Origin: Casuarius casuarius | Lineage: Eukaryota > Chordata > Aves > Casuariiformes > Casuariidae | Assembly (NCBI GenBank): GCA_003342895.1 | Contig: PTFA01000111.1 | Coordinates: 2,931,607-2,995,606, forward strand | DNA length: 64,000 nucleotides | Direction: 5' to 3' | Shown: piece by piece, positions 1-13,600 of the stretch | How positions within the stretch are numbered: position 1 is the stretch's first letter | Layout of the letters: the number at the start of each line of letters is the position of its first letter | Position numbers and translations under genes: made by a program | Notes under the pieces: model-generated | The model's input: only the letters and a program-made list of their open reading frames with translations | The model's database searches: none | What the model was told of the DNA's origin: nothing

Positions 1-1486
1 ACCTGGTGCTGCTGATGACTTTACATTAGACAGTCATCAGTTTGTGTATTTGTTCCTTTTTATTGAAGAATCCTGGGAGCAGAAAACACAACTCCAGACT
101 CCTCCCTCCTAGCCAAAAGCTCAAACTAAAAAGCTGTGGAATTTCACTTAATAAGTTCATTAAGCTCATTTAAAAAATTATTCGCACTTAGAGCCTGGAT
201 TTAGACTTGAGCCGCAATCTGTAGTTCCTTTCTGCTTCAGCAGGAGGGAGGGAGATGATAGCTAATATTTACATTTACAAATAGTAAATGAATGACCTAC
301 AGCCTAAGTATTCACCTCCTGTCCCAGCCAAGATTCTGAAGTTCCCTGAACTAATTCTTCCTCCAATAACCATGCCTAAAAAATGGTATTTTGTGAGCAG
401 CCCAATTGCTTGTAATGGACAGCCTGAGAACCCCTGCAAGATCCAGCCCTACTAGAGGACTCTGGCACTCATCTACCTAAGTTTTGGGCACCAATCAACT
501 TTAGGCACAAGCTGCTCAGAGCTGGGTAGCAAAAGTGCAAGGGCATAAGGAATGTACAGGCAAAACAGGATAGAAGCTAGGGAGGACGGAAGTTTCTAGG
601 GTCAGACAGCTAAATTTGGGGGTCTAATTTGGAACCAGGATGCCTAGATTCAATTCAAATTCTTTTTTGGGCAGCTGTCTATTTTTAGCTAAGGACACTA
701 AGTAATTTGACCAAGGAGACAGGAAGTCTGTAAAGCAGAACAGATTAGACAAATGAACTGCTCACTAGCTCATGCTTTTCCNTGCGTACTTCAGCTTTTG
801 CTGTTTCCTCTGTAGCTACAGAAGCTGTTCCTGGTGAAGATACTTTCATGCACTGGGTGGTGATGAAGAACAATCATGGATAAATCATACTCTGTATAAA
901 CTTTTATTGCTACTGGTACCAAAACCATTATGAAGTTAGGTTTGAATTGCACTCTGTGGAGTTTTTACCAGTGACAGCAGGAGAAGATTTTGGTTGATAG
1001 CATGCAGCCTGACCTAAGTCCTTGTTTAATTCATGATGAGAACAGAGACAGAGCAGTTTTCTACAGTTAAGAATCTAGACAGCACTATTATTTGTAATTT
1101 AAGCACTTTCGAGATGCTTGCAACTACACAATGGAGGCAGTCCTCAGCTCCGAGAATTTACAGCGTAAAGATGACAGTGTATGCCAAGCAGGTTGAATAA
1201 AGGATCATTAATTCAATTTATTTTCTAGTTGTTTTTAATTTCTGTTTTCCTTGTTGTAGACTCCACAACCAAATTTAGGTCACCTTTAGCTGCTTTCCAT
1301 TGGGCCCTTATTATTCCCACAATGCATGATTTTTCTCTGTATTGTTCATAGTAGCTCATAACAGAAAAATAGAAGAAGACCTTTTGTCTATATCTTCTCA
1401 TTCAAGTCAATGGAAAGACTTGAGTATTTTGACTCAAGAGCTAAAAAAAATCAGGACATAATTACAATGTTTTACTGTGTCTTTAG
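1..1486. other. Intron of the arylsulfatase gene (partial)
   Basis: AT-rich sequence with no open frame resembling sulfatase exons on either strand. It ends in the acceptor of exon A. I see no repeat that I can name. Confidence 0.6.
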
Positions 1487-1621
1487 GAAGGCTTCTGGAT
1501 GTTATCGACAAAAAAGGCTTGAAGAATAACACATTCATTTATTTTGCATCTGATCATGGAGGATCCTTGGAGGCTCACAGTGGAAATGCCCAGCTAGGTG
1601 GATGGAATGGTATCTATAAAG
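1487..1621 (+). CDS. ARSH: Arylsulfatase exon A ([14 protein letters not shown])
   Basis: 135 bp, acceptor tttag at 1482-1486, donor G|gtaaga at 1622. The first two bases complete a codon from an exon outside the window. It encodes [20 protein letters not shown] and [11 protein letters not shown], and ends on the first base of a Gly codon. SDHGG holds the Asp that binds the active-site metal in sulfatases. KNNT gives a possible N-glycosylation site. Confidence 0.88.
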
Positions 1622-4600
1622 GTAAGACTTTCTCTTAAAAATAAAATGATATAAACTATGTCCAGATAGACTATATTCACAAAGCTATATGCTGGCATAA
1701 CAATCTTGTATTGTAGGGCTAGACCGACTTCAGGACATCAGCTAGTCATCCTTCAGTCCCCAGACAGGATCACCAAAGCTACTCCTGACAGCTATATTGT
1801 CTAAGCTGTTCTTATAGACCTCCAGTAATTCCTCAACTATACCAGTTTTCATTGTCTATGCTACTAGAATAATTTTTCCTGGTACCTAGCCTGGATTTCC
1901 TTGCTGCAGTTTAAGCAGCAAATCTTGCCCTATTCACCAATCTACGGACAACAGTTTCTTTCCTCTTTGCAACACCTTGTTGTTTCAAGGCCATCATGTA
2001 TTTCCAGATTGTTACTTTCCCCTCTCCTTCATCTTTTCTTTAGACTCCAATGCATGTGTAATCCCTTCCAGCTCAATGTTGTCTGCAAATATAGCAAGCA
2101 GGCTATTTATTCCACAACCCAAGACACTACTTGAAAATGTTATAGTATCAGATCCAGGACACACCATTTGGAGTCTTACTCCAAACATCCTTCTATTTTC
2201 ATAGTGGACAATTATTGTTGTCAACACTGACAGTGATCACAGTCACTGATAACTATTTTCTTGATAAAGTTTTCCAGTTTCTCGTCTATTATATAGGTGT
2301 TTCATCTAGACTATGTTTCTATAACTGGCTTATGACAGTGTCAAAAGCAATATGAAAATGAAGATCTATGATATCTCTTGCTTCCCCTCCCTCCATATGA
2401 TATGCTGCTTTAACATAGTTACAATCAATAATTAGGTTTATTTGACATGACTTGGTCTTAACAGAACTGTTACTCATACGCTCATTTCCTTCTAGGTACT
2501 TAAAAATGATACAATTATTCATAGCAGAATTTATTCAGGGAGTCTATTACTCTCTGTTTTTCTTTCCCAAGATAGACACCACAGCGTGCCTTTTTCTAGC
2601 CTGATACTTTAGCCATCCTCCACAACTTTTCAAACATAACCTCTAGCAAATCTGCAATGCCATCAGCTAATGCTATCAAATGCTCCAAATATTCATCAGC
2701 TTTAGTCCATTTGAAAATATCTACTTCATTCTATATTATATTATGTATTATTATACCATTCTACCCTTAGTCAAGGCTGACATCTTACCTAATGGCCAAT
2801 AGCGTTGACTATGTTGGTTACCCAATAACAGTTCATCTTTATATCAAAGGCTTACACCGAAGCATCATTAAACATTTCAACTTTCTTTCCTGGCTTTGCT
2901 TCCCCACTGAATAGTAACTAGTCATTTTCTTCATTCTTCCTAATGCTACTTTTCACATCATTATGCTACTATTCTACTACTACTACTATTATAATCAATC
3001 ACTACTACTACTACTACTACTACTATTCTATTACTACTACTATGCTACTATGCTACTATTTCACATCATTGGTTGCCTCTCATTACATGATTTTGGCCTT
3101 CCTCCTGCCCCCCCCCCCCCCCCAATAGTCTCCTAGGAGTTCTTAGCTGTTAGTTCTTTAGCTTTGTTGAAGTCTGCCTTTCTGGAATTCATTGTTTTTA
3201 TTTTACTGTTTTCCTCCTTGCTATCTTTAGCTTTTAGTGGTCACTCTCATCATGTTGACATTCTCTGCCAATTCTCTCCTTATTATTAAATGGAAAAGCT
3301 CCCTTCTGCTGGCTTTCTACACCTCCTTTGTCACATATTAGGAAATGAAGCTGGTCTTCCTCATGGAAGAACAAGGAAGAGACACCACAGACTGGTTGTC
3401 ATTTATCTCTTTCTTCCATCCCCTTTGGATAAACTCCTTTCACCCTTCTCTGTACTTCCCTGCACACAGTGAACTCAGGGAGTGCTACTTTTGCATGAAA
3501 GTGTACAGCAACTCATCAAAGGCTGGAGACCAAACCCATAAAATTTTTATGACACCTGACCTGACGAGATTCCTGAACCTTGACTGAGATCCTCAGAACC
3601 TATCCCTTTACCTGCTCAGGCCCATAAGCAAAACCCTCCCATGCCCAGCATGGTCACCATGACATGTCAGGCAGCTTGGCACTTNCTCCACATGAAGCCT
3701 GAGATCAGTTCCCATCATTTATTTCTCTATAGAAGAAGATTCAGGTGCTCAGCATCAAAATGCACTTTGTCTGTCTAGTGCTAAGTTACCTTGAGCCACA
3801 CAAGCAGTGTTTGACAGAGCTTGGAATACTCTGGATCTCACCCACTAATGTTTCTAAATGCTAAATTAACCTTCAATTCCAGATATGAAATTTCCAGACC
3901 AGAAAGACCAAAAAAGGCTAACAGGTTCATTTGTATACCTCAGAATCTGGGGGTATTTACTTCTACTATCCTACAACAAGTATAATAGCAACGGGAGAGT
4001 CCAGAGAAATGAATTTGATTAGATAGAGATTTCAGTATGACAGCTATGATGAAATTATGCCTGCTTAGATAGAAGGCAAGTAAGAGGAGATACAATACCA
4101 GCCTAGAAATAAATAACAGAAAGGCATTCCCTTTTATGCTCTCATAGCAGCAGAACAGTGTTCTGTTTAGACAGAATACACAGTCTAAACTAAAAGGCAA
4201 TGGACTGAAAATTGATTATAAAAAAGTAGTTTATTTATTTCATAAATATCCATAGAACTCACTGCTGTAAGATGTTATTATTGTTAACAGTCAATAAAAA
4301 TAAACAAAAAAACAATAAAACTCCCAAATGACAAGCCATGCATATGGCTAATGAGAACATCCACTACAAAATAACAAACCACAAGATAGTAACCTTTATC
4401 ATACACAGCACAAAGGTTATTGCACAAGTGGTTGGACTTGCTTTATAATCCATCATGCCACACTGTCAGCCTTTTACACCACGGTCTGGGAATCCTACCT
4501 CTCAGCTGTTAACTATGAGCACCATCTCCTCCATAGCAAAGACCTGTATTGCCTAACAGAGCCAAAGAGGTTAGTTTAAACTACACAGCCAGCAGTCCAC

Positions 4601-7600
4601 AGCTGCTGGCTTATTAGCTGAACTAATAAACCAGCTTCAAGTTTTGCTTGCCGTTTTTCCTGCAATACTTTTCAGCAATGACTTTGCTTCTCTGCCCCTG
4701 ACAGGAGGAGCAACAGGGCAGAGTAAAGGTTATATAGCTACCTGAGCTTCACGTTTTGTAATTTTTGTTTTCTAACTGGACCATTAATTTTGGGTTGTTG
4801 AGTGTCAGAGTTCTGTCTTTAAACCACATTGCTTCATTAATATGCCCATCCTTGACAATAATGTATATATATTTATAATAAATGAATGGTTCTCACTCTG
4901 AAATAATATTCAAAGCAATGAATATTTCAAGTTATAAGAGAGTTAATGCATGGGGGGAGGGGCTGAATTTAGGAGAAGATAAGAGGAATGCAAAAGAAAC
5001 GAAGAAAGAAAGACTCTTGGATTATCTCAGGATTATTTCAACAGAAATGCAGATGGAAAGTCTTCGTCACTGCAGACTATTTAAGGAGCTTCCTCATTTA
5101 CTACATGGGTTCTGCACTCTTTGTTTCNGGATCACCTGAAAGCATCCCTGCAGTTATAAACTCCTGGAGGGTCATCAAACATTAGCTTAATCGCCTTCAC
5201 TGCACTCCAGGTCTGCAAATCCCTTTGTAATGTTCCTGTTACCTCTAATTTTGAACTGTTTGACAGTCAGGCTTCCCTGTGTTAAGCCTCCTTTCCCAGG
5301 TGAGACTGCAAGCTGTCTTCCATTGACACTGAGTCAGATTTGCTTTTTGTTAATAACAGACCTTTTTCCTGTGCGTGTTCTTAGGCAGTGGAGAGATTAT
5401 TCTCTTACATGACATAAAATTGTATGGGTCAGAAAGTCTTCTTGTGCATCAGAGGGTGGAATTGTTCCTCTTCTGCCAGAAGTTCTGCTTAATAATGGGT
5501 TGCCATGTGGGCCATAGAAGAAAGTAGTGTAATGTAAAGAGAGTAATAATACTGATTTGTGAAGAACAGAGTTGCACTGTGGTCATTCTGTTCCCTGTTC
5601 TCCAGGATTTAGTGTGTTTTCATTAGAAGTATTTGAATATTCTGAAAGCTTTAAAACCCTTTATTAGACAATTACTATGCATGTATAATATCTTTCATTC
5701 TCATCTCATCTCTCTTTTAGTACTTTCCTTTTTTTTCTCTCTCTGACAGGTGGAAAAGGAATGGGAGGCTGGGAAGGAGGGATCCGTGTCCCAGGAATAA
5801 TTAGATGGCCAGGAGTGTTGCCTGCAGACATAGTTATCGATGAACTGACGATCCTTATGGACATTTTCCCAACAGTGGTTCAGCTGGCTGGAGGGGCAGT
5901 GCCTCAGGACAGGTGCAAAAGTTACTTCATAAACCATTTTTGCTTCCCTTTCTTGATTTAGAGAGAATAACATGCAGCCTAACATTCACAGGTGAAATTC
6001 TGCTTGTTTCTAAACCACATAGTTCTCTAGCTTTCTTTCTGCTTAGCTTTCCCTGTCTTGTATGATTTTATGGAAAAGGCAAAGGAAAACAATATGTTTT
6101 TAAAAGTGTCATTTACCTGAAGCCAGTTTTCTAATCACTGAGATCACCTGGTTGACTGGATCACTGGGATGGAATCATTTTCCAAGTCCCTTTCTTTTCT
6201 TAGGAACTTTTCATTTTACTTTCCGTGAAAAATCCACAGAGATTCACAAGGCTGGTTGGTCTTGTTAGAGTAAATAGGCTATGCCCTTTCTAAGAGTAGG
6301 AAGCTGGGTGTAGGGAAGGGCCCACACATGGCCTGCCTTTGGATGCCAGTAGGGGAGAAGTAGGCTCCCCAGTAGTAAGCAGTTCTGAGCATCTGTTAGA
6401 CTCCTCTAAAGAGCAAATGAGAGAAGGGACCTGTTTGAGTTATGACATATGGATAAACCATTTGAGCAAAAAGCACAAAAGTCCCTGTGTTGGGTAACTA
6501 AACCTGCAGTAATTCAATTAACTAAGTGGAATAACTTCTTTTATGAAGCCCTGAGGTCACAAAGCTACTGGTGATTTCAGTTTCAGGCAGCCAAGTTTGA
6601 AAGGGTGAACCTTGCCTTCTCTGTGGTTATCACATACTTACTCCCAGGAAAATTACAGTAATGATAACTTATCTCTCTAGGATGTGTGTACTACTGTAAA
6701 TGCACAAACTGCTAGTAACTACTAATTATTTGTCTCCACCCATCCGCACAATTAAAAATCTCAGGGCTCATTAGCTAAATAGCAGCTTGTGTTATAAATG
6801 ATGCTTGAAATCCTAATCCCACATATGTAGAGTGTGAGTATTGCTCACACTCCAACTGCAAACTGAAATTCTTAAAACAGTTAGGTGACTTCCATTCTCT
6901 CCACCAGGGTAATTGATGGACGCTCCTTGCTGCCTTTACTGCAAGGCACAGTTCAGCACTCGGAGCACGAGTTCATGTTTCACTACTGTGGTGTGTTTTT
7001 GCATGCAGTGCGCTGGCACCAAAAGGACAGTGAGTATAAACATTCCCTCTCTGCCTATCAGAGGAGATGATGTAATGGCCTCTAGTTTCCAACAGAGTAA
7101 CAGATTAAAAAAAAAAATTGGGGGTAAGTTTATAACCTCAAAGTCTTAGTTCTTCTGCAAGATGCAGAAAGGCTGGGGTTTTAGCCCTCCTGACTTCCCT
7201 GACATGAAGGGTTCTGCTTTATGGGTAGCATGAAGAAGCTCCATATTGTTGTGTATCTATTGCTCTTGCTGTGAAAGTATTTGGTATCAGTTTGAGTGTA
7301 AGACTAGAAAAAAGGAACTGCACACACAGAGTCTTTATCTTAAGCAGTAGTTTGTTTATTTTCAATAGTCCTATGTTATTTTTTTCAGTTTTTCAGCTGT
7401 GGAATTAGGCAAGCTGACGGAAGCTATAATATTTTTCTTAGCTTTGAACAAGCACCCAATCTTTGCTGATGACACCTTCCATTAAGGTATAATTGAGAAT
7501 GGGCTAGTGACTGGTAGCTGTGTCCTAATTCCTGTCCCAGCATGGAGGAAGGCATTTATGTAACCAAACACAAGTGTCTGCATCTGAGCTCATTGCTTTG

Positions 7601-10600
7601 TCACTGAAAAGAAATAGATGTTTATAGGGTGTGATTCACCACCTCCTGATGAAGACACCTGGGCCAAATCAGTCACCCCTAAAAGTGCCTGTTTCTATCC
7701 ATTGGCTATAAAGGGAGCTGAGGCTGACCAGATCAGTGTCCCGATCCGATATCGGGAAGGTTTCGTTTCGATCCCAAGGACGAGATTAAGACGCTAAAAC
7801 CGGTCAAATGTCGTACAACCTTTTAACTTTATTTTCAACNGAGTGAGGAAAAAAAGGAGGTGGGGAAAGGCAAAGGGGAGAGGGGAACAAGGGTAAGAGG
7901 AAAAGATAGAGAAAAGTTGGAAAAGGAGAGAGGAAGCTAGCTACCACCACTCCAAGGCCGATGATGTTCCGCTGACTCCGTTCGAATCACAGCTCAAGCT
8001 GGATGCCTCCGACAAGGGGTGAGGGACGAGGGACCAGGGACGAGAAAAGAGAGAGAGACCAAACAAACAAATCCCTCGGCAATTATAGCTTTTTCAAATT
8101 AAGTTTCCCACCCCTCACGTGGTAGTTCAGACCAATAGTAATATTTGGGTCTGGGGTCTCCTGCTCCTTATTGGGTNTCATCACTGTCCCTAGGTAGGCC
8201 GTTTACTGTTGCCGTTTCTGCTGACAGGNGTGTCTCCATCCTTGGGTCCAGCCCTTATCTCTCAAGGTCATGACAAAGAGGTGGTAACTCCAGCAATTAG
8301 CACTGTTTCAGCAGTGCACAGGAATGCAAATTGCTGGTAACTCCCTTATCATTCCCGCCTGCACCAGCTCTGGGGCCCTTTCTCACCGAACTAGGGAGTG
8401 CGGCCTAAGGCTTCAGCAAATTTAGCCACTCATGCNAAGCACGTTTTATAGAAGTTGTGCTAAAAACGGACAATAATTTACAGTCCAGATCCCAAAGTCT
8501 CTGCCCGATTGTGGTCTCGTTCAGTGCAGGCTCGGTGTGTCCTGGGTGGTCGCAGGGAGACCATCTCGGGGGTCGCAGCAGCCCAGTCCTGTTTCCGCCA
8601 GGGACAGATGGCTTGTTCGGGGTTATGGCCTGCCTGCACCCCATGCACCAAGAAATGTTTAAGGCAAAAAATTCATTCATCTGTTCGCCACAATCAGATA
8701 TAAAAATCTTCCTTGTATTAACTTAAAGTTAGTTGAGATGAATTGCCCCTTCTGTGACTCAGTGATGTGAGAGTATGNTTAAAGTTGATGAATTAGTGGT
8801 GATGCTGCAATCAATTTATTTCATTCAGCACAACTGGAGATTTGCAGAAGGCAATGGAGTAGGCTATATCTATCCATCTTCCCATCCTTCAGAGACTTGA
8901 ATGAACCTCTTTAATTTCCATTTTGTTTTCCCTATCTATGAAGTGAGAGAAGAAATACTGAGTTCTTGTGGAACTGCAATTAGATAATAGTTATAAAATC
9001 ATAGGGCATTCTGCCATCTCCAGCTGTTCAAATTTAGCTGTTGTTATGTTGACAATATGCTGTCTGTTTGAACAGTACTGTCAGTACTCACCTTTTGTGA
9101 GATCATCTTAGGCAGCTCAGTGGGAAAACCCTCTTATGTCAAAGTGTTAATCAAGTGATCTTTCTCATACCATTCACATCTTCTTTATGATACTTTCTGA
9201 TACCATAATTAATAGTATCAGGCCAAGAATCTACTTTCTGATACCATAATTAATAGTATCAGGCCAAGAATCTACTTCAAATACCCATTAGATACTTGAA
9301 GACCACAAAACTTATTTGTACTTCCAAACGTTTCAAAACAGACGTCTCTATTCACCTAGGTACACACATACACACACACACACACGAGTATTAGGATAAC
9401 GGCTGAGAACTTTGCAGTCTTTCATGTTGGCACATAAATACATGCCAGGGTTGCAACACCAAACTTTTAATCACACTGCCACTTAAACCTTGGGGTCAAT
9501 GCCCAAGTCATCGATGCACAGGTGGTGTCTAGGCATCACTTACCAAGTTNCACAGAAGCATCACTCCTGAGCAGGAAGTCACTGAGCTTGGTCGATGGGG
9601 AACATGGAGGAAAGGGACAAAGACTAAATTGGCGAGACTGTGATGTTAGGTGCTGTGATGGAATTTCATTTTTAGATTCTTGATCCCCAGAGATAAATCT
9701 AGATACTTCTTCCAAGGGAAAATGTGTAAGGCAGAGAAGTCATACAGTACTTGAGTTAATCCCTTCAGGGTGAGGTTCCAGAGCAGCGTACATACTGCTC
9801 AGGGGGAGACATGTGGGAGGAAACACTGAGGGTTTTTTTTTTTCCCTGAAATCCTTTTCTTCCATTGGCACAGACACTCCTCCCCAAGTGCTAGGAGAGG
9901 GCTTCTTTTTTCCCTTGGGAACCTCAATTCTTTATTTTCTCCAGAGGGAAGAGGCCTATAAAATTTTTGTCTAAGAACTGAGAGAGGGATCATTTTTTCT
10001 TTTAAAATATGGGCAAAAGAGATACCGCAACTGCCTCTCTTCTACCTATTAGCTCAGTGGCCAGATCTTTGCAACCCTACAGTCCACGTATGTGTATTTC
10101 CCTCTGGCCACAGAGCATGCTTAGTGTAGCATGGAGAACAAAGGAAGTTGGGCAGAACTACTTGCAGGACTGGTGCTCAGCAGAGCCATCACAGCTAGGC
10201 AGTCTTGGTACCTGCAGCTTGCTTAGGTTGTTTCTTCCCCCAAGCTGGGGCTTTGTATGGCCCCAGACAACCGTGCCTATCAAAGGAAGTGATCCCAGTG
10301 AGGGAATCACATTTGAACCACACAACTCCAACAGTTTAGCAATCCCTAGTGGTTAGTCCCCTCAGGAGACAAAGGTGTTTGATCCCGTCCTCTGCTTGAG
10401 CAGATACAAAATATTCATCACCTCTAAAGCAACATGTGGAAATCGCTAGACTGTATCGCTATTCTTCCTGTGGAAAGTGGGCCTCTCCAGCAATTATAAA
10501 TCCAGATTCATTGAGCCAATACCAAAACTTAACAATTTGGGCATTCAGTTTCATTTTGGGGCTACCTCTGGTGTTTGCTGTCAGGACTTCATTCCTACAC

Positions 10601-13600
10601 AGCACATTAGCCTGGTAAAACACAGAAACGATCCCAGCAGGAGGGACTGGTGCTCTTACTCCTGTAAGCTCTTCTAACAGGCTGGGCTCCACAGCTGAGT
10701 GTGCTTCACCTTTGCCTGCTGAAGGAGGGAAACGCATCACAGGGGAACGCTGTCGGCGTTGTGCTGTGCAGCTCAGCACATATACACGTATATACACACA
10801 TATAGGCTTCCCTCCAGCCTAACTTTCACGAAGACCAGAGGGGCAGGTACGAAGCTCTCAGATTTGAACGTAGGTTTCCAGAGCAGCCCCCCGGGGATGG
10901 TGGTAGCTGCTTCCCTCCCACACGGCAGCCGGGGAAACGGCCAAGCGGAGCAGGCACGAGGAGGCGCCGCCAGGGGAAGGCGCAGCGCTGCCAACCGCCC
11001 CCGCAGCGTCGCCAACCGCCGCCGCTAGCGGCCGTAACGGCTGCCTCGCGCTNCAGGACGCAGCAGCCTCAGAGGTGTCTCTGTGCGAGTCAAACATTAA
11101 ATGAATGCTTCAGACAGATTTTAACAAAAATAAAGTTTGCCTGGCACTTCGGGTCTGCTTAAAATCCCTGATTTTCAAGCTCCAGTTTTGAAGTGCCGTA
11201 TATCAAAGGACACCCAAAATGTAAGGGTGCTGAGAGAGCATGGCCCAGGCCCTCTGGAGGCCAAGGGGTGCCAGCCTGCCACACCGGGCTCCCCATGGAG
11301 CCCAACTCAGCTCACTTTGCTGGGAGCCCTCACCTGGCCCACAACACCAGCATGGCTGTGAGCACAGGAGGTAAACATCTAAAATAACCACATNCAAAGG
11401 AGGATTCCTTGCCCTCCCACCCCCACCCCCCAACTGTAGTAGCTTCATTTCCAGTTTGCTTTCAATGCCAGTGTCCATTTAAGCCACAACCTGAGCTCAA
11501 GTCTGGAGTTTTACTTCTATCACAAGCAGGGCCAGGCGTGGCCTGCACTCCAGGAGTGCTGTGTGCTGGAGCACCCCACAAGACCCACAGTTAATACACT
11601 GCGCAGAAACATGGGTTACTGTTTTAAATGGCTGTCTCTCTGCTCTCTCTCTGCACACACTCTCTTTCTCTCTGTATGTCTAATACTCAGCAGGCCAGAG
11701 AATGAGAGATTGAAAACTACAGTCTAGCTCTTGGAGCTGTCACGAGAGATGTGAGAGACTGAGGTTCAACTAACACAGCACAGCTCCAAGCTGGTCCCGC
11801 TCCAGAACGGCGAGGAGCTTGAGGCTTTATCATATCTAACTGAGTCAGTTCACCTGCTTGCATTACCTAAAACACAACATGGATTAGAAACTCAAATCTC
11901 CTATGACTCTAAATACATCACTGTTCTCAGAAATTTCTCTTCAATTTGTTTTATATAAACATAAATACTTATATACATATATAGGACAAGGCAGCAGGCA
12001 CAAACTGAAACACAGGAAGTTCCATCTGAACGAACATATGAAAAAACTTCTTTACTGTGAGGGTAACAGAGCACTGACACAGGTTGCCCAGAGAGGTTGT
12101 GGAGTCTCCTTCCTTGGAGATTTCAAAAGCCATTTGAACAAGGTCCTGGGCAATGTGCTCTAGGTGACCCTGCTTGAGCAGGGGGGTTGGACTAGATGAT
12201 CTCCAGAGGTGCCTTCCAACCTCAACCATTCTGTGATACACATTTGCCTAACAGAATAAGGTTTGTCCAGCTGCAGAGACTCCTGGAGAACATTCACTCC
12301 TGGAATGAGTTCCTGTTGCAGGAGCTCATACAGCCTTCATACAGACTGCTGCACCTCCCTAGTGGAATGGTAAATGCATATTCCATCAGCAGAGGGGGCC
12401 AGGGCACTTCAGATTGAAGAACTACTGTTCTCTCTCCCACCCTTTCACCTTTTCACTTTTGGCCCCTAGACTAAATAAGGTTAGTGTACATTATAATTTT
12501 AGTTCAGATCAGGAGTGTGCTTTTGAAATAAACTCCGCCTGATCATACCCACTTACTTCTTTGGTTTGCACTGCAGAATGGTCTTAAAGATCATGACTGT
12601 AGTTTCTTTCAGATGGAACTAAACTATAAAACAAGTTCTATGATCATATCTGATGTGCTCTAGCCACTCACGGATGTCCAGTATATGGGACCAGACTAGA
12701 GTAAATCCACAGTGAAATACCCTCAAACAAGTACAGTGTGGATGTCAAGCCATCAACCCCTGTTTTGCTCTACAAATCATTCCTAATACGCCACACTAGC
12801 TAATGCAGACATAGATACAGTGTGAAGAGGTGTGTGGGGGCAGGAGGCTGCCTGTGTTCCTATGAAACTATGAGCACAGCTAGATTTCACAGGCATGCCT
12901 TTCTACAATTTTCCCATTAAGAGACAACTGCTGGGGGTGGGAGTTGAAAAAAATGAGATGTTCTACATATTTATAACCAATCACCATCCCTTAATGGAAT
13001 GTGCACTGAGTTAAATAAGGAGGCAGCAAAACAAATGAACCTTCTTAATGCAAGCTAGAATTAAAAAAAAAAACTATATGAAAATATAGATATATTTTTA
13101 TGTATTTATATATGAATATATATATATCTTATGGTAAGATATGATATCTTATGATACCCATATCTTGTATAAACATCAGCCATTAAGGTGTTGATGAGCA
13201 GGCATATTTAAAACCCCAAATTTAGCCTCTCATAATGTAGCTAAGTGAAAGACTGACTAATCAAATATTACTGTTTGGCTAAACTTTCAGCCAAGACTGA
13301 AATTCTCATCCTTTGTTCCCACTGTTCTTCATTTCTACTGGGCAGGCAGACTTTTTAAGAGTCTGTTTTAGTCTTCTCATAGTTGTGCTCATTTAAAAGT
13401 GTATTACATTCACATTACATATTTAATATCTGTTCATTTCTATCTATTGCATAGGCCAGATACAAAGCCATTGTGTCTTGATGTCATCCAGGCAGGACTC
13501 ATCAATTAAGCCCTTCACTGAAGCCAGAAGAATCCTTTGTCTTTATGTTAAAGAGTCCTTTCCTCTACTACAGCACAAAACGGCTTATTAGTGACAGTCT

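Larger units (their letters stand above)
1622..5749. other. Arylsulfatase intron A-B
   Basis: 4.1-kb intron between matching phase-1 splice sites. It holds a CTA trinucleotide repeat and a C homopolymer. Short open frames here have no family resemblance and are taken as chance. The next intron, 5913-6907, shows nothing of note. Confidence 0.7.

Noticed and set aside
8405..8726. Opposed frames of about 90 codons
   Set aside because: They lie in the solo LTR, which has no genes, and show no viral protein motif.
10009..10356. 115-codon plus-strand frame in the sulfatase intron
   Set aside because: Composition and residues look random; no domain, and it is not in phase with any sulfatase splice site.
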